A stretch of DNA of 64,000 nucleotides from Bacillus sp. CECT 9360 (GTDB lineage Bacteria; Bacillota; Bacilli; Bacillales; DSM-1321). The position numbers and the translations under genes are program-made. The notes beneath the pieces are model-generated. The model was not told the DNA's origin and made no database searches. It saw only the letters and a list, made by a program, of their open reading frames with translations. Each line of letters opens with the position of its first letter. Position 1 is the stretch's first letter. The DNA lies in contig NZ_CAKKNA010000007.1 of the NCBI RefSeq assembly GCF_918741275.1, positions 62,001 to 126,000 of the forward strand, in the 5' to 3' direction. This document shows positions 15,933 to 24,733 of the stretch, piece by piece.

Positions 15933-17411
15933 ATGGGAATATCACAGCTTCTCGATTCCATTAAGGAACTCACAGTGCAGATATCAGCTATCCCAGAAAT
16001 TGATATTACCGGTATTGAAATGAATTCACAAAAGGTTCAGGATGGATTTATTTTTATTGCCGTGCCCGGGTATACTTTCGACGGACATCATTTTATCGAG
16101 GACGCGATTCAAAGAGGGGCCGCTGTCATTGTCGGTGAGCAAGGCTTGGATCTGGCAGTGCCATATATACGAGTAACGAACAGCAGGAAGGCGGTTGCTA
16201 GACTAGCTAGTGCATTTTATGGATATCCAGCCGGTAAGCATAAATTAATCGGGATTACCGGAACGAATGGCAAAACGACCGTTTCTTATATGTTAAAGCA
16301 TATTTTTGATGTGGCCGGTCTTTCTTGTTCTTTGTTAGGAACGGTATCATACATAATCAACGGGGAAAAGGTGAAGTCTGGCCATACGACTCCAGATGCC
16401 ATTCAGCTGCAAAAGCTGTTGGCAAAAAGCAATGACGAATTCGTGATTATGGAGGTTTCTTCACATTCCTTGGATCAGTTTAGGGTGGAATGTCTTGAAT
16501 TTGACTTAACGATATTTACAAATTTAGGCCATGACCACCTTGATTACCATCAAACTATGGATAATTATTTTTCAGTAAAATCGAGCCTGTTCCATAACTA
16601 TTTAAAAAAAGATGGAAAAGCGATTATCAATCACTTCGATGAATGGGGAGTTAAACTTACCCAATCCTTACTAGTCAAACAAATTGATGTTTTCACGATT
16701 GGTAATCCACCTCGCAACGATATTTGTATCGATGAAATTGAAATAGCAGAAGGAAGTCGCTTTAGACTTACAGATGGAAGTAACCAGCACCGAGTAAGCC
16801 TGACATTTCCCGGAGTGCATAACATGTATAACGCAGCCCTCGCTTTTTCAGCAGCTAAGATCGTAGGTATACCGGAAGAAATAATCATAAAAGCGTTAGC
16901 GACGTTCGATGGTGTCCCCGGGAGGTTTGAGATATATACTCATCCCTCCGGAGCAACGTTTGTCATTGATTATGCACATACCCGTGATGCGGTGGAATAT
17001 TGCCTTAAAACAGCCAAATATTTAGGGGCCAAACACATTTCACATATTTACGGCTTTCGAGGAGGAAGGGATACAACAAAACGAGAGCAAATCGTTCAGA
17101 CTTCAGCTGTGATGAGTGACAATTTCACCTTAACCTTTGACGACTTGAATGGGGTGGGGGAGGATTCCATGGAAATCGAACTAATGATGCTTGCTCATCG
17201 GTTCGGAAACGGGAAAGGAAAAGTAATACCGGACAGAACGCTTGCCATTTTATATGCCTGGATGGATGCCAGGGAAGGAGATTGGATTTTCATTACCGGT
17301 AAAGGTCCTGAATCATACAAAGAATTGTTTTCTTTGCCGGTGTCATCAGACAGGGAAATGATCGAAACGCTCATGCAAGTTGAAGGTGAATATGGAACTT
17401 CTTTTATGTAA
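15933..17411 (+). CDS. MurE-like amide ligase, divergent paralogue
   Basis: A 492-residue Mur-ligase family protein with all three domains: an N-terminal UDP-MurNAc-peptide-binding-like part, a central ATPase with P-loop GITGTNGKTTVSYML (about 107-121), and a C-terminal domain with VIDYAHTRDAVEY. MurE enzymes that add diaminopimelate carry DNPR at the amino-acid site. Here the corresponding stretch reads FDDLNGVGED (about 400-410), so the incoming residue is probably different. It follows the cyanophycin operon and may ligate an amino acid related to that metabolism, or be a specialised cell-wall ligase. GAAGGAG precedes the ATG. Confidence 0.8.
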   Translation: MGISQLLDSIKELTVQISAIPEIDITGIEMNSQKVQDGFIFIAVPGYTFDGHHFIEDAIQRGAAVIVGEQGLDLAVPYIRVTNSRKAVARLASAFYGYPAGKHKLIGITGTNGKTTVSYMLKHIFDVAGLSCSLLGTVSYIINGEKVKSGHTTPDAIQLQKLLAKSNDEFVIMEVSSHSLDQFRVECLEFDLTIFTNLGHDHLDYHQTMDNYFSVKSSLFHNYLKKDGKAIINHFDEWGVKLTQSLLVKQIDVFTIGNPPRNDICIDEIEIAEGSRFRLTDGSNQHRVSLTFPGVHNMYNAALAFSAAKIVGIPEEIIIKALATFDGVPGRFEIYTHPSGATFVIDYAHTRDAVEYCLKTAKYLGAKHISHIYGFRGGRDTTKREQIVQTSAVMSDNFTLTFDDLNGVGEDSMEIELMMLAHRFGNGKGKVIPDRTLAILYAWMDAREGDWIFITGKGPESYKELFSLPVSSDREMIETLMQVEGEYGTSFM

Positions 17412-17503
17412 TATCGAAAGTCTCTATATTTGCCATCTTAAATGTTTGACAATCCCTGAATTCGGGCATTGAATACACATACCAGCGAAAGGAGAGATAT
17501 GTT

Positions 17504-17830
17504 ATGGATAATTCTTTTAATACGAACAATACTGCGAGTGAAGGAAATGTTGAAGAGAAATTACAGTCTATGGGCGAAGAGAAAAAGGACGAGGTTCTAT
17601 CCAGTTTTGAGACGTTTAAAAGCTATTTAAGTGACAAAGTTTCCAAAGGAGAAAGTCTGGGCATGAACGAGGAACAACTCGCGAAAACGGCTCAAAAGGT
17701 GGCAGATTATCTCGCTGATCATGAAGAACCGCGCAACCGCGAGGAAAAGCTGCTTCAGGAGCTTTGGAAATCCGGCAATGAGGAAGAACAGCATAAGCTT
17801 GCTCATATGCTTGTAAAAATGGTGCAGTAA
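17504..17830 (+). CDS. DUF3243 protein (YmfJ-like)
   Basis: A 108-residue soluble helical protein. The segment LSDKVSKGESLGMNEEQLA...VADYLADHEEPRNREEKLLQ and the C-terminal LVKMVQ follow the DUF3243/YmfJ pattern. It has an extra acidic N-terminus of about 25 residues compared with YmfJ. Function is unknown. AAAGGAGAG precedes the ATG, and a terminator follows. Confidence 0.78.
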   Translation: MDNSFNTNNTASEGNVEEKLQSMGEEKKDEVLSSFETFKSYLSDKVSKGESLGMNEEQLAKTAQKVADYLADHEEPRNREEKLLQELWKSGNEEEQHKLAHMLVKMVQ

Positions 17831-17869
17831 TTAAAAAGTCATATCGATTTTTAGTTTAATAAGATATTT

Positions 17870-17908
17870 CCCCCTGTTCGTTTTTAACGATCAGGGGGAT
17901 TTGTTTTT
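17870..17908 (+). terminator. Terminator
   Basis: CCCCCTG and CAGGGGG form a stem with an A/T-rich loop, followed by T-rich sequence. It lies between the convergent DUF3243 and phosphodiesterase genes. Confidence 0.8.
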
Positions 17909-17953
17909 TAATAAAAAAGTTAAAACTTCCTATCTGCATCAATAAAGCTAGGC

Positions 17954-18823
17954 TTAATTTCTGCATTTAAGGCTTCCCAATCGGTGAGTTTTCTTTAAAT
18001 AATCGGGGAAGTCAGTAGCAATTCCATCAAGGTTCATCTTTTTGAATTTCTGTATTTGCTTTTCATTGTTGACGGTCCAGGTAAAGGCCTTCATTCCATT
18101 TAAATGAATCCTTTCCTTTAGCCTTTCATTCATCATCGTTTGCTTCGGGTTGACGAATTGCGCAAATGTCGATAATGCTTTTAATTTCCTTTCCGAAATG
18201 CCAGCCGGATTATGCTTTATCAGCACACCCGCCGGTATTGATGGTAAGAAAGAATGAAATTTTTTGACTGAAGCTGTGTCAAATGACTGAACCATAATTG
18301 AAGGATTTTCGCCATTGTGCAGGTTTCTTTTTACTATTGTCTCGGCCAGCTTTTTTTCTATTCCCGGATAGAGGGAAGGGCTCTTAAGTTCAATGAGTAA
18401 GCCTGTATGAGGCAAGACTTTATCGAATAATTCCTCAAGTGAAGGAATTCTTTCTTTCTTGAAGTCAGGATGAAACCAGCTTCCGGCATCTAGCTGCTGC
18501 AATTCGGCAAAATTATAATCCCTTACATAACCCTTTCCATTGGTAGTACGTTCCAAGGTAGGATCATGGATGACGACAAGATAGCCATCCCTGCTTAACT
18601 GGACATCGATTTCAATATAATCTGCGCCAAGCTCAACGGCTTTCTTACAAGAAGCCATCGTATTTTCCGGGCAATAGCCCGATGCACCCCGGTGGGCTAT
18701 TATTAGCGGGGCAGAGGCCGGATTCCGATTTAGTTGGTTTTTAAGTGGTCTTTTTATTGTAGAAAATGCGGTGACAACAATTATCAGTATAAATAATCCC
18801 GCTGAGATAATCACTAGCTCCAT
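17954..18823 (-). CDS. Glycerophosphodiester phosphodiesterase, membrane-anchored
   Basis: A 289-residue GDPD-family protein. A hydrophobic N-terminus (about 3-24) anchors it, then the TIM-barrel begins with AHRGASGYCPENT. EIDVQLSRDG supplies metal ligands and VIHDPTLERTTNG the catalytic histidine; ELKSP and the late TWTVN are also typical. It hydrolyses glycerophosphodiesters to glycerol-3-phosphate and an alcohol, from phospholipid or teichoic-acid turnover. AGAAGGAG precedes the ATG. Confidence 0.9.
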   Translation of the reverse strand: MELVIISAGLFILIIVVTAFSTIKRPLKNQLNRNPASAPLIIAHRGASGYCPENTMASCKKAVELGADYIEIDVQLSRDGYLVVIHDPTLERTTNGKGYVRDYNFAELQQLDAGSWFHPDFKKERIPSLEELFDKVLPHTGLLIELKSPSLYPGIEKKLAETIVKRNLHNGENPSIMVQSFDTASVKKFHSFLPSIPAGVLIKHNPAGISERKLKALSTFAQFVNPKQTMMNERLKERIHLNGMKAFTWTVNNEKQIQKFKKMNLDGIATDFPDYLKKTHRLGSLKCRN

Positions 18824-18939
18824 ACCGGATTTCTCCTTCTATTGGTTTCTACCCGATAACAGGCTTTCTAACATTTTTCATAAACATGCTACTTTTCCTT
18901 TCTTTCAAGTTATATAAAAAGCGAAAGGAGGTGAGCAGC

Positions 18940-19158
18940 ATGGCAACCCAAAGCTTATATGCAAGCACATTAAGAATCACGTTTGAAACGGGCTTAAACG
19001 AAAAAGGTGAACCAATGCTTAAAAGAAAGGCGTTTTCAAACGTAAAGACATCGGCAACTGCAGATCAATTATTGCAAACCGCACAATCCTTGGCAAATCT
19101 GCAAATGCATACACTCGTTGAAATTGCACGTCAGGACACGGCAAATATTATCGTCTAA
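18940..19158 (+). CDS. DUF1659 protein
   Basis: A 72-residue protein starting MATQSLYASTLRITFETG, with AAAGGAGGTGA immediately upstream. It matches the DUF1659 pattern. It is the first of three tiny genes (DUF1659, DUF2922, YvrJ) that travel together in Bacillus; function is unknown. An upstream in-frame start has no ribosome site. Confidence 0.82.
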   Translation: MATQSLYASTLRITFETGLNEKGEPMLKRKAFSNVKTSATADQLLQTAQSLANLQMHTLVEIARQDTANIIV

Positions 19159-19192
19159 TTTTCTTTATAAAAAGGAACAGGAGGTGAAATAG

Positions 19193-19411
19193 ATGGCAAA
19201 AACACTGGAATTGATTTTTGTTACCCTGGAAGGAAAAACGGCATCCATTGCAATTGAGGAGCCAAAGGAGCCGGTAGATGTCATTGCAGTAAAGGCAGCA
19301 ATGGACGCAATCCTTGCGGCTAACGTATTTTCCTCTCCATCGGGCAACTTTGTAGGCAAAAAAGGAGCGAGAGTCGTTGAAAGAAATGTAAGTGAGTACG
19401 AAGTCATCTAG
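19193..19411 (+). CDS. DUF2922 protein
   Basis: A 72-residue protein, MAKTLELIFVTLEGKTASIA..., with an AGGAGGTG site. It matches DUF2922, the usual partner of DUF1659. The two are similar in length and probably in fold. Function is unknown. A terminator follows. Confidence 0.82.
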   Translation: MAKTLELIFVTLEGKTASIAIEEPKEPVDVIAVKAAMDAILAANVFSSPSGNFVGKKGARVVERNVSEYEVI

Positions 19412-19414
19412 TTA

Positions 19415-19455
19415 AAAAGGCTGGGGCATAGAACAGTTATGGCCCAGCCTTTCTT
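19415..19455 (+). terminator. Terminator
   Basis: AAAGGCTGGG and CCCAGCCTTT form a stem followed by T-rich sequence, between the DUF2922 and YvrJ genes. Confidence 0.8.
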
Positions 19456-19491
19456 TAGGGAAAGAACTCATGTCAAAGGTAGGTGAATGAA

Positions 19492-19650
19492 ATGGAACAA
19501 CTGCTACCGTTTATCGGGGATGTCGGCTTTCCTATTGTGGTCACTCTTTATTTGCTTCACCGAATCGAGGCAAAGCTGGATGCACTCAACGATACGATGA
19601 CCAATCTTCCTAACAGCTTGCGGGATGAACTTCAGGATAAATTCGGCTAA
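19492..19650 (+). CDS. YvrJ-family small membrane protein
   Basis: A 52-residue protein. MEQLLPFIGDVGFPIVVTLY forms a single hydrophobic helix, followed by LLHRIEAKLDALNDTM and a charged tail. This is the YvrJ family signature, and it completes the DUF1659-DUF2922-YvrJ set. AGGTGA precedes the ATG. Function is unknown. Confidence 0.85.
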   Translation: MEQLLPFIGDVGFPIVVTLYLLHRIEAKLDALNDTMTNLPNSLRDELQDKFG

Positions 19651-19661
19651 CCGCACACCGT

Positions 19662-19696
19662 GGGGGGTCATGGAATCTATACCATGGCTCCTTTTT
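19662..19696 (+). terminator. Terminator
   Basis: GGGGTCATGG and CCATGGCTCC pair around AATCTATA and are followed by TTTTT, just after yvrJ. The large repeat array begins about 60 nt beyond. Confidence 0.8.
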
Positions 19697-19757
19697 GCTG
19701 TGTAAATCTCTACTTAGTTCTTGGGAGAACTCCGCCTAAGGCTCGCTAATTTATTTG

Positions 19758-21005
19758 GTATCGAGCAGAAATTTCAGTTATCGAACAGAAATCAAAATAA
19801 TCGAGCAGAAATTAATCAAACAGGAAACAAAACGAAAATTTCCGCAACGAAATCTGGACCTGGCAACAAAACAAAAATTTCGGCAGCGAAAGTCCCTGTT
19901 CCGGCAACAAAACCAGTTAAACCGGCAACTAAACGAAAATTTTGGCAACGAAATCTGGACCTGGCAACAAAACAAAAATTCCGGCAACGAAAGTCCCTGT
20001 TCCGGCAACAAAACCAGTCAAACTGGCAAGTAAACGAAAATTTTGGCAACGAAATCTGGACCTAGCAACAAAACAAAAATTCCGGCAACGAAAGTCCCTG
20101 TTCCAGCAACGAAACTAGTCAAACCGGCAACAAAATGAAAATTTTCGCAACAAAATCTGGACCTGGCAACAAAAAGAAAATTCCGGCAACCAAGGTCCCT
20201 GTTCCGGCAACGAAACTAGTCAAACCGGCAACAAAATGAAAATTTCGGCAACGAAATCTGGACCTGGCAACAAACGAAAATTCCGGCAACGAAAGTCCCT
20301 GTTCCGGCAACAAAACCAGTCAAACTGGCAACTAAACGAAAATTTTGGCAACGAAATCTGGACCTAGCAACAAAACGAAAATTCCGGCAACGAAAGTCCC
20401 TGTTCCGGCAACAAAACTAGATAAACCGGCAACAAAACGAAAATTCCGGCAACGAAATCTGGACCTGGCAACAAAACAAAAATTCCGGCAACCAAAGTCC
20501 CTGTTCCGGCAACAAAACCAGTCAAACTGGCAACAAAACGAAAATTTTGGCAACGAAATCTGGACCTAGCAACAAAACAAAAATTCCGGCAACCAAAGTC
20601 CCTGTTCCGGCAACAAAACCAGTCAAACTGGCAACAAAACGAAAATTTTGGCAACAAAATCTGGACCTGGCAACAAAACAAAAATTCCGGCAACGAAAGT
20701 CCCTGTTCCGGCAACAAAACCAGTCAAACTGGCAACTAAACGAAAATTTTGGCAACGAAATCTGGACCTAGCAACAAAACAAAAATTCCGGCAACGAAAG
20801 TCCCTGTTCCGGCAACGAAACTAGTTAAACCGGCAACGAAATCTGGACCTGGCAACAAAACGAAAATTCCGGCAACGAAAGTCCCTGTTCCGGCAACAAA
20901 ACTAGTTTTAAACCGGCAACAAAATGAAAATTTTCGCAACAAAATCTGGACCTGGCAACAAAAAATAGGACTGGAAACAAAACGAAATTTCCGCAACGAA
21001 ATCAT
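19758..21005. repeat. 1.25-kb phased tandem array with 20-21 bp units and ~101-bp superunit
   Basis: It begins with three units of the type ATCGAGCAGAAATT and then changes to units starting GGCAAC(A/G)AAA. Five unit types cycle in fixed order: GGCAACGAAATCTGGACCT, GGCAACAAAACAAAAATTCC, GGCAACGAAAGTCCCTGTTC(C), GGCAACAAAACCAGTCAAAC(T), GGCAACTAAACGAAAATTTT. Five units make a superunit of about 101 bp. I count about twelve copies of TCTGGACCT and eleven of GTCCCTGTTCC. Reading frames open on both strands but shift with every superunit. The array lies between the yvrJ terminator and the transporter gene. Confidence 0.95.
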
Positions 21006-21099
21006 GACTAGCAAAATTGTACACAAGATTATAAATAAGAAGGTTTTTTTGTAATTATATGGAATCCTATATAGAGATTAGAAAAAAGGGGTGGTTTAT

Positions 21100-22410
21100 A
21101 TGGAGCCTAAGATTGAAACGGTACCAGTCAAAAAGAAAGGGAATATAGCACTGTTCCTTTCAATGCCAGTATTGTCGTGGGCTTTATATGATTTTGCGAA
21201 CACGATTTTTTCATCGAATATTAATACGATCTTCTTTCCGTTTTACCTGCAAGAGGTTGTCGGAGGCAATGAGGTACTCGATCAGATTGCCAGCACGTTT
21301 ATTTCTTACGCGAATGCGATAGCAAGCCTTTTCCTTGTCATCTTCACTCCGTTATTTGGGGTTATGATTGACCGTACAGGTAAGAAGAAAAAATATATTA
21401 TGATTTTTACGGTCATTGCGGTTCTTGGTACATTGTTTATGGGAGTGTTCGGAGGTCTTAAGCTAGACGGCGAGGTGTTTGGTGTACCGATGTCCCTGGC
21501 GCTTGTTATTATCCTGTTTATTATCGCTAAATTCTTTTATCATTCAAGCCTGGTGTTCTATGATGCCATGATTACAGACATTGGAAAAAAAGAGGATTTG
21601 CCGCTCATTTCGGGGTTCGGGGTGGCAGTAGGGTATATCGGGACGTTGGTGGGCTTAACCATTTATCCGTTTGTCGGAGAAAACGGGTCTCATCAAGCTT
21701 TCATTCCAACTGCTTTATTATTTCTTGCCTTCTCGCTGCCGTTATTTCTTTTCTTAAAAGAGAAACAGACAGTCCAAAGCGAAAGAATGCCATTTTTTTC
21801 AGGATACAAGGAAATTCTTCAGACGTTTAAGGAAATGAAAACTCATCGTCCTGTATTTACTTTTATGATTGCCTATTTTTTCTTGAATGACGCAATCGCC
21901 ACGACGATTGGAATGATGGCTGTTTATGCAAAAGCGGTAGTCGGATTTTCATCAGGGGGATTCATTTTATTGTACCTTGTTTCAACGGTCTCCAGCATTA
22001 TCGGGTCCTTCATCTTTGGTTATATTACGAAGGCGAAGGGGTCAAAAAAGGCGATTACCTATGTTGGTTTTCTATTATTGGTCGCTCTTGCGATTGCGGT
22101 GGCTGCCCCGAACGCAGCCTGGTTTTGGGTCGCGGGCAGTATGTTCGGTATCGCTCTTGGTTCTATGTGGGTAACTTCACGAACATTTATCGTCGAGCTG
22201 ACACCGGAGGATAAGCGGGGTCAATTCTTCGGATTGTTTGCTTTCTCCGGGAAGGTCTCCTCGATTGTCGGCCCTTTCGTATACGGTACAATCACGCTGA
22301 TCTTTGCGGATTTAGGTAATGTGGCCAGCCGCTTGGCTTTAGGATCTTTGATGATTATGACATTAATCGGGCTGCTCATTCTTGCCAGAGTGCGGGTGGC
22401 CATAGACTAA
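21100..22410 (+). CDS. MFS transporter, UMF1 family
   Basis: A 436-residue, twelve-helix transporter. WALYDFANTIFSSNI near the N-terminus and TPLFGVMIDRTGKKKKY are typical of the UMF1 (Atg22-like) branch of the major facilitator superfamily. Substrate is unknown. The ATG at 21100 has AGGGGTGG just upstream. A bidirectional terminator separates it from convergent ohr. Confidence 0.85.
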   Translation: MEPKIETVPVKKKGNIALFLSMPVLSWALYDFANTIFSSNINTIFFPFYLQEVVGGNEVLDQIASTFISYANAIASLFLVIFTPLFGVMIDRTGKKKKYIMIFTVIAVLGTLFMGVFGGLKLDGEVFGVPMSLALVIILFIIAKFFYHSSLVFYDAMITDIGKKEDLPLISGFGVAVGYIGTLVGLTIYPFVGENGSHQAFIPTALLFLAFSLPLFLFLKEKQTVQSERMPFFSGYKEILQTFKEMKTHRPVFTFMIAYFFLNDAIATTIGMMAVYAKAVVGFSSGGFILLYLVSTVSSIIGSFIFGYITKAKGSKKAITYVGFLLLVALAIAVAAPNAAWFWVAGSMFGIALGSMWVTSRTFIVELTPEDKRGQFFGLFAFSGKVSSIVGPFVYGTITLIFADLGNVASRLALGSLMIMTLIGLLILARVRVAID

Positions 22411-22413
22411 AGA

Positions 22414-22448
22414 AAAGGCAAAGCAGCCTGATTGGCCGCTTTGCCTTC
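22414..22448. terminator. Bidirectional terminator
   Basis: AAGGCAAAGC and GCTTTGCCTT form a stem between the convergent transporter and ohr genes. Confidence 0.82.
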
Positions 22449-22460
22449 CTATAATAATGA

Positions 22461-22880
22461 TCACACCACAATAATCGTTACATTAATATTATCTCTAGTC
22501 GCCTTTGAATAGGGGCAGACCTGATGAGCTTTCTGGGCGAGGCTTTCCGCTTCTTCCTTGCTTACCCCGGGAATGGAAACATCCAATCTTACGGCCAATT
22601 TGAAGCCGTCGTCTGCTTCGTCTTTTCCTATTGTTACATTGGCGGTTACTTGGGTATTGTCTGCCTTTACCTTTTCTTTTCGAATTACCAGATTTAAGGC
22701 ACTGTCATAACATGCTGCGTAGCCAGCGGCAAATAGCTGTTCCGGGTTTGTTGCTTTTTCCCCAGAGCCTCCCAGTTCCTTAGGCATTCTGACCTGGAAA
22801 TTAATGATGCCGTCCTCTGATTGCACATGGCCCTCTCTTCCCCCGGAAGCCTTGACTGCGGTTGTATATAAAGGTTTCAT
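22461..22880 (-). CDS. Organic hydroperoxide resistance protein (Ohr/OsmC family)
   Basis: A 139-residue OsmC-fold peroxidase that reduces organic hydroperoxides with thiols. Both catalytic cysteines are present, in AAGYAACYDSAL and AHQVCPYSKATR, and the N-terminal MKPLYTTAVKASGGREG is typical. AAGGAG precedes the ATG by 9 nt. No adjacent OhrR gene is visible. Confidence 0.93.
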   Translation of the reverse strand: MKPLYTTAVKASGGREGHVQSEDGIINFQVRMPKELGGSGEKATNPEQLFAAGYAACYDSALNLVIRKEKVKADNTQVTANVTIGKDEADDGFKLAVRLDVSIPGVSKEEAESLAQKAHQVCPYSKATRDNINVTIIVV

Positions 22881-22977
22881 TCATAACATCTCCTTATCGA
22901 TAAGATACATTATTTTTCCCTAATCATTTTTTTTATAAACACGGCCGATAAAGCTCTATAAGATATCTTTGTTTGAT

Positions 22978-23025
22978 ATTTGGCTAATTCGTGTGAAACC
23001 CTGGTTTCACACGAATTAGCCAAAT
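22978..23025. repeat. Perfect 48-bp hairpin, relative of the cloverleaf element
   Basis: ATTTGGCTAATTCGTGTGAAACC pairs perfectly over 23 bp with its complement around a two-base CT loop. There is no T run on either side, so it is not a normal terminator. The TTTGGCTxATT arm and the GTGAAACyCTGGTTTCAC core are shared with the element at 4436-4631. Confidence 0.85.
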
Positions 23026-23047
23026 AACAGTATTTTAACAGCGTCAA

Positions 23048-23079
23048 ACAAAAAGAATGCTACCCGAAAGTAACATCCT
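23048..23079 (-). terminator. Terminator of the cold-shock gene
   Basis: On the minus strand GGATGTTACT and GGTAGCATTC pair (with G-U pairs) around a TTCG-type loop and are followed by TTTTTG. Confidence 0.7.
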
Positions 23080-23100
23080 TGTCTAATGGTTTGGTTAAGA

Positions 23101-23304
23101 TTACAATTTAACAACGTTTTTAGCTTGAGGTCCGCGGTTGCCTTCTTCGATTTCGAATTCAACTTCCTGGCCTTCGTCAAGCGTCTTGAAGCCATCTCCT
23201 TGAATCGCGGAAAAGTGTACAAATACATCATTTCCATCTTCTGCTTCGATAAATCCAAAACCTTTGTCGCCGTTGAACCATTTTACTTTACCTGTTACTG
23301 TCAT
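23101..23304 (-). CDS. Cold-shock protein (CspB/CspD-like)
   Basis: A 67-residue single cold-shock domain that binds single-stranded RNA/DNA. The RNP1 (KGFGFIE) and RNP2 (VFVHF) motifs are intact. The C-terminus NVVKL is like CspD. AGGAGG precedes the ATG. The long AT-rich region upstream is consistent with a structured cold-responsive leader. Confidence 0.95.
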   Translation of the reverse strand: MTVTGKVKWFNGDKGFGFIEAEDGNDVFVHFSAIQGDGFKTLDEGQEVEFEIEEGNRGPQAKNVVKL

Positions 23305-23646
23305 GCAATAAATCCTCCTAAAATAAAAACAATATTTAATGTGTCAATTTTATTTTTCTTTTCGAAAAATAATGATTCACACATTATCAAGCATCATAGG
23401 CGTGATATATTTTTTCCTCTGCTGTTTGATAATATGTGAATGTTCAATCCTCTTCTATTCTCTCCTGTCAGTAAACTCTTATGCAGTAAATTTATTACCT
23501 TAGAACAGCTAATAATCTTTTACCCCAAATTAGAAATTCTAAACCTATTTAAGAAAAATTTTTAAAAAAATATCTAAAATATGGAGTTATTTGAATGTTT
23601 AAGATCTGGGGTAACGGATAGACTTGCGGATAAAGGAGGCTTACAT
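23305..23646. other. Intergenic region with cold-shock leader and lipoprotein promoter
   Basis: About 340 nt between divergent genes. The half next to the cold-shock gene is probably its 5' untranslated leader. The other half must hold the promoter of the lipoprotein gene. I see no further gene or repeat. Confidence 0.5.
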
Positions 23647-24102
23647 ATGAAAAAGTTACTTGTAATGATCATGACCGCGGTGTTTTTTTTGGGAGGCTGT
23701 ATGTCGGAACAGGACCAAGGTAAAGAGTTGAAAACATCGAAAGATATTGAAGTGATGCAACAGACACATGCATCGGATAAAGCTAATTCTGAAGAAAGCG
23801 ACGACATTGTGCTTGGGGTAGATAAAGTGCTGTCAATCATTAAAGAAGTCGAAACTGCAATGGAAAACTCGGCAGATCCAAAACGGCTTCATGCAATCGG
23901 TCAACAAATGGAGGAAGAATGGGACACTATTGAGAAGAAGGTAGAAAAGAAGTTTCCCGTGGATTACAAAAGCATTGAAGAAAGCTTATATCCTTTAATA
24001 GCTGAGTTAGGAAAATCACAGCATGATTTAGCCAAGATCAAAGATTTAAGTGATCAGACAAAAGCCAAGCTTGATCTTTTTAAAATAAAAGCGAAACAAT
24101 AG
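23647..24102 (+). CDS. Lipoprotein of unknown function
   Basis: A 151-residue exported protein. The signal MKKLLVMIMTAVFFLGGC ends in a lipobox (LGGC, lipidated Cys18), followed by an acidic, coiled-coil-rich domain (DKVLSIIKEVETAMENS..., KIKDLSDQTKAKLDL). AAAGGAGG precedes the ATG at 23647. No family is recognised. Confidence 0.8.
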   Translation: MKKLLVMIMTAVFFLGGCMSEQDQGKELKTSKDIEVMQQTHASDKANSEESDDIVLGVDKVLSIIKEVETAMENSADPKRLHAIGQQMEEEWDTIEKKVEKKFPVDYKSIEESLYPLIAELGKSQHDLAKIKDLSDQTKAKLDLFKIKAKQ

Positions 24103-24193
24103 CGAAGCATTCTTCGCAAAAGATCCACCTTCCTGATTATGTTTTCCCGCCTTATGAACCGGGTAAGGACATAGTAAGAAAGGATGATGAAAG

Positions 24194-24319
24194 ATGGCAA
24201 GAGGTATTATGAAACGATTGATGGTTGCCGCTGTTCCATTGGTAATTAACGAGGTTAGAGAGTATATGAAAAACAAGAAGAAGACGAAAAGAATCCAAAA
24301 AATGAATATGATGAAGTAA
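24194..24319 (+). CDS. 41-residue basic small protein
   Basis: A short ORF with AAAGGA upstream of ATG. MARGIMKRLMVAAVPLVINE is an amphipathic/hydrophobic start, followed by a very basic tail (KNKKKTKRIQKMNMMK). A terminator follows within a few bases, which supports it being a real gene. No family is recognised. Confidence 0.5.
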   Translation: MARGIMKRLMVAAVPLVINEVREYMKNKKKTKRIQKMNMMK

Positions 24320-24350
24320 AAGGCGCTTATAGCAAGCGTCTTTTATTTTT
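24320..24350 (+). terminator. Terminator
   Basis: AGGCGCTT and AAGCGTCTT pair around a short loop, followed by a long T run. Confidence 0.78.
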
Positions 24351-24355
24351 TTTTG

Positions 24356-24485
24356 AAGAAAGTATAACTTTTATAATTTTGACAGAAGTCTAGCTACGAC
24401 GTACAGGACGTACTAGTGCCGACGTTGCCACACGACGTGGCGCTCTTAGTCGTTCTTATTTTCCTTACAGGGCGCTTGCGCTTTT
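24356..24485. repeat. Interspersed repeat, copy 1 (ends GGGCGCTTGCGCTTTT)
   Basis: It starts AAGAAAGTATAACTTTTATAAT, passes through TCTAGCTACGACG and nested palindromes around CGACGT, and ends ACAGGGCGCTTGCGCTTTT. The same ends recur at 43859-44116 and 61841-61985. Elements of this kind are widespread in Bacillus intergenic regions. No ORF. Confidence 0.75.
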
Positions 24486-24733
24486 CTAATATAGGTGAAA
24501 CGATATTTCATCCTTGGGATATAGCCAAGGGAGAAGGCATTGTGATATATTACTTTAAGTGTGAAATGTAACAGAAACTGCACCTGATATATATTATTAT
24601 TGTAACTTAGTTGAAAACTATTTGAATGATACGTGAAGAGAGAAGGCAAAAAATCCGATGTAAAATTTCGTTGCCCGTGTGGCTACATGTTAAATATATA
24701 TTAGGACTTTAAATAAAGGTGGGTATTTATTTT
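24486..24733 (+). other. Leader region of prfC
   Basis: About 250 nt, AT-rich, with small hairpins (GGTGAAACGATATTTCATCC; CTTGGGATATAGCCAAGG). No riboswitch class or terminator recognised. It presumably contains the prfC promoter and a leader. Confidence 0.4.

Noticed and set aside
19721-21054. Several ORFs of 64-117 codons on both strands with PATK-rich or FCCRN-rich repeats
   Set aside because: They lie in the tandem array, have no ribosome sites, and the ~101-bp superunit is not a multiple of three, so no frame survives more than a few rounds. They are by-products of the repeat.
22978-23025. Intrinsic terminator
   Set aside because: The hairpin is perfect but no T run follows on either strand. 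The cold-shock gene has its own terminator at 23048-23079.
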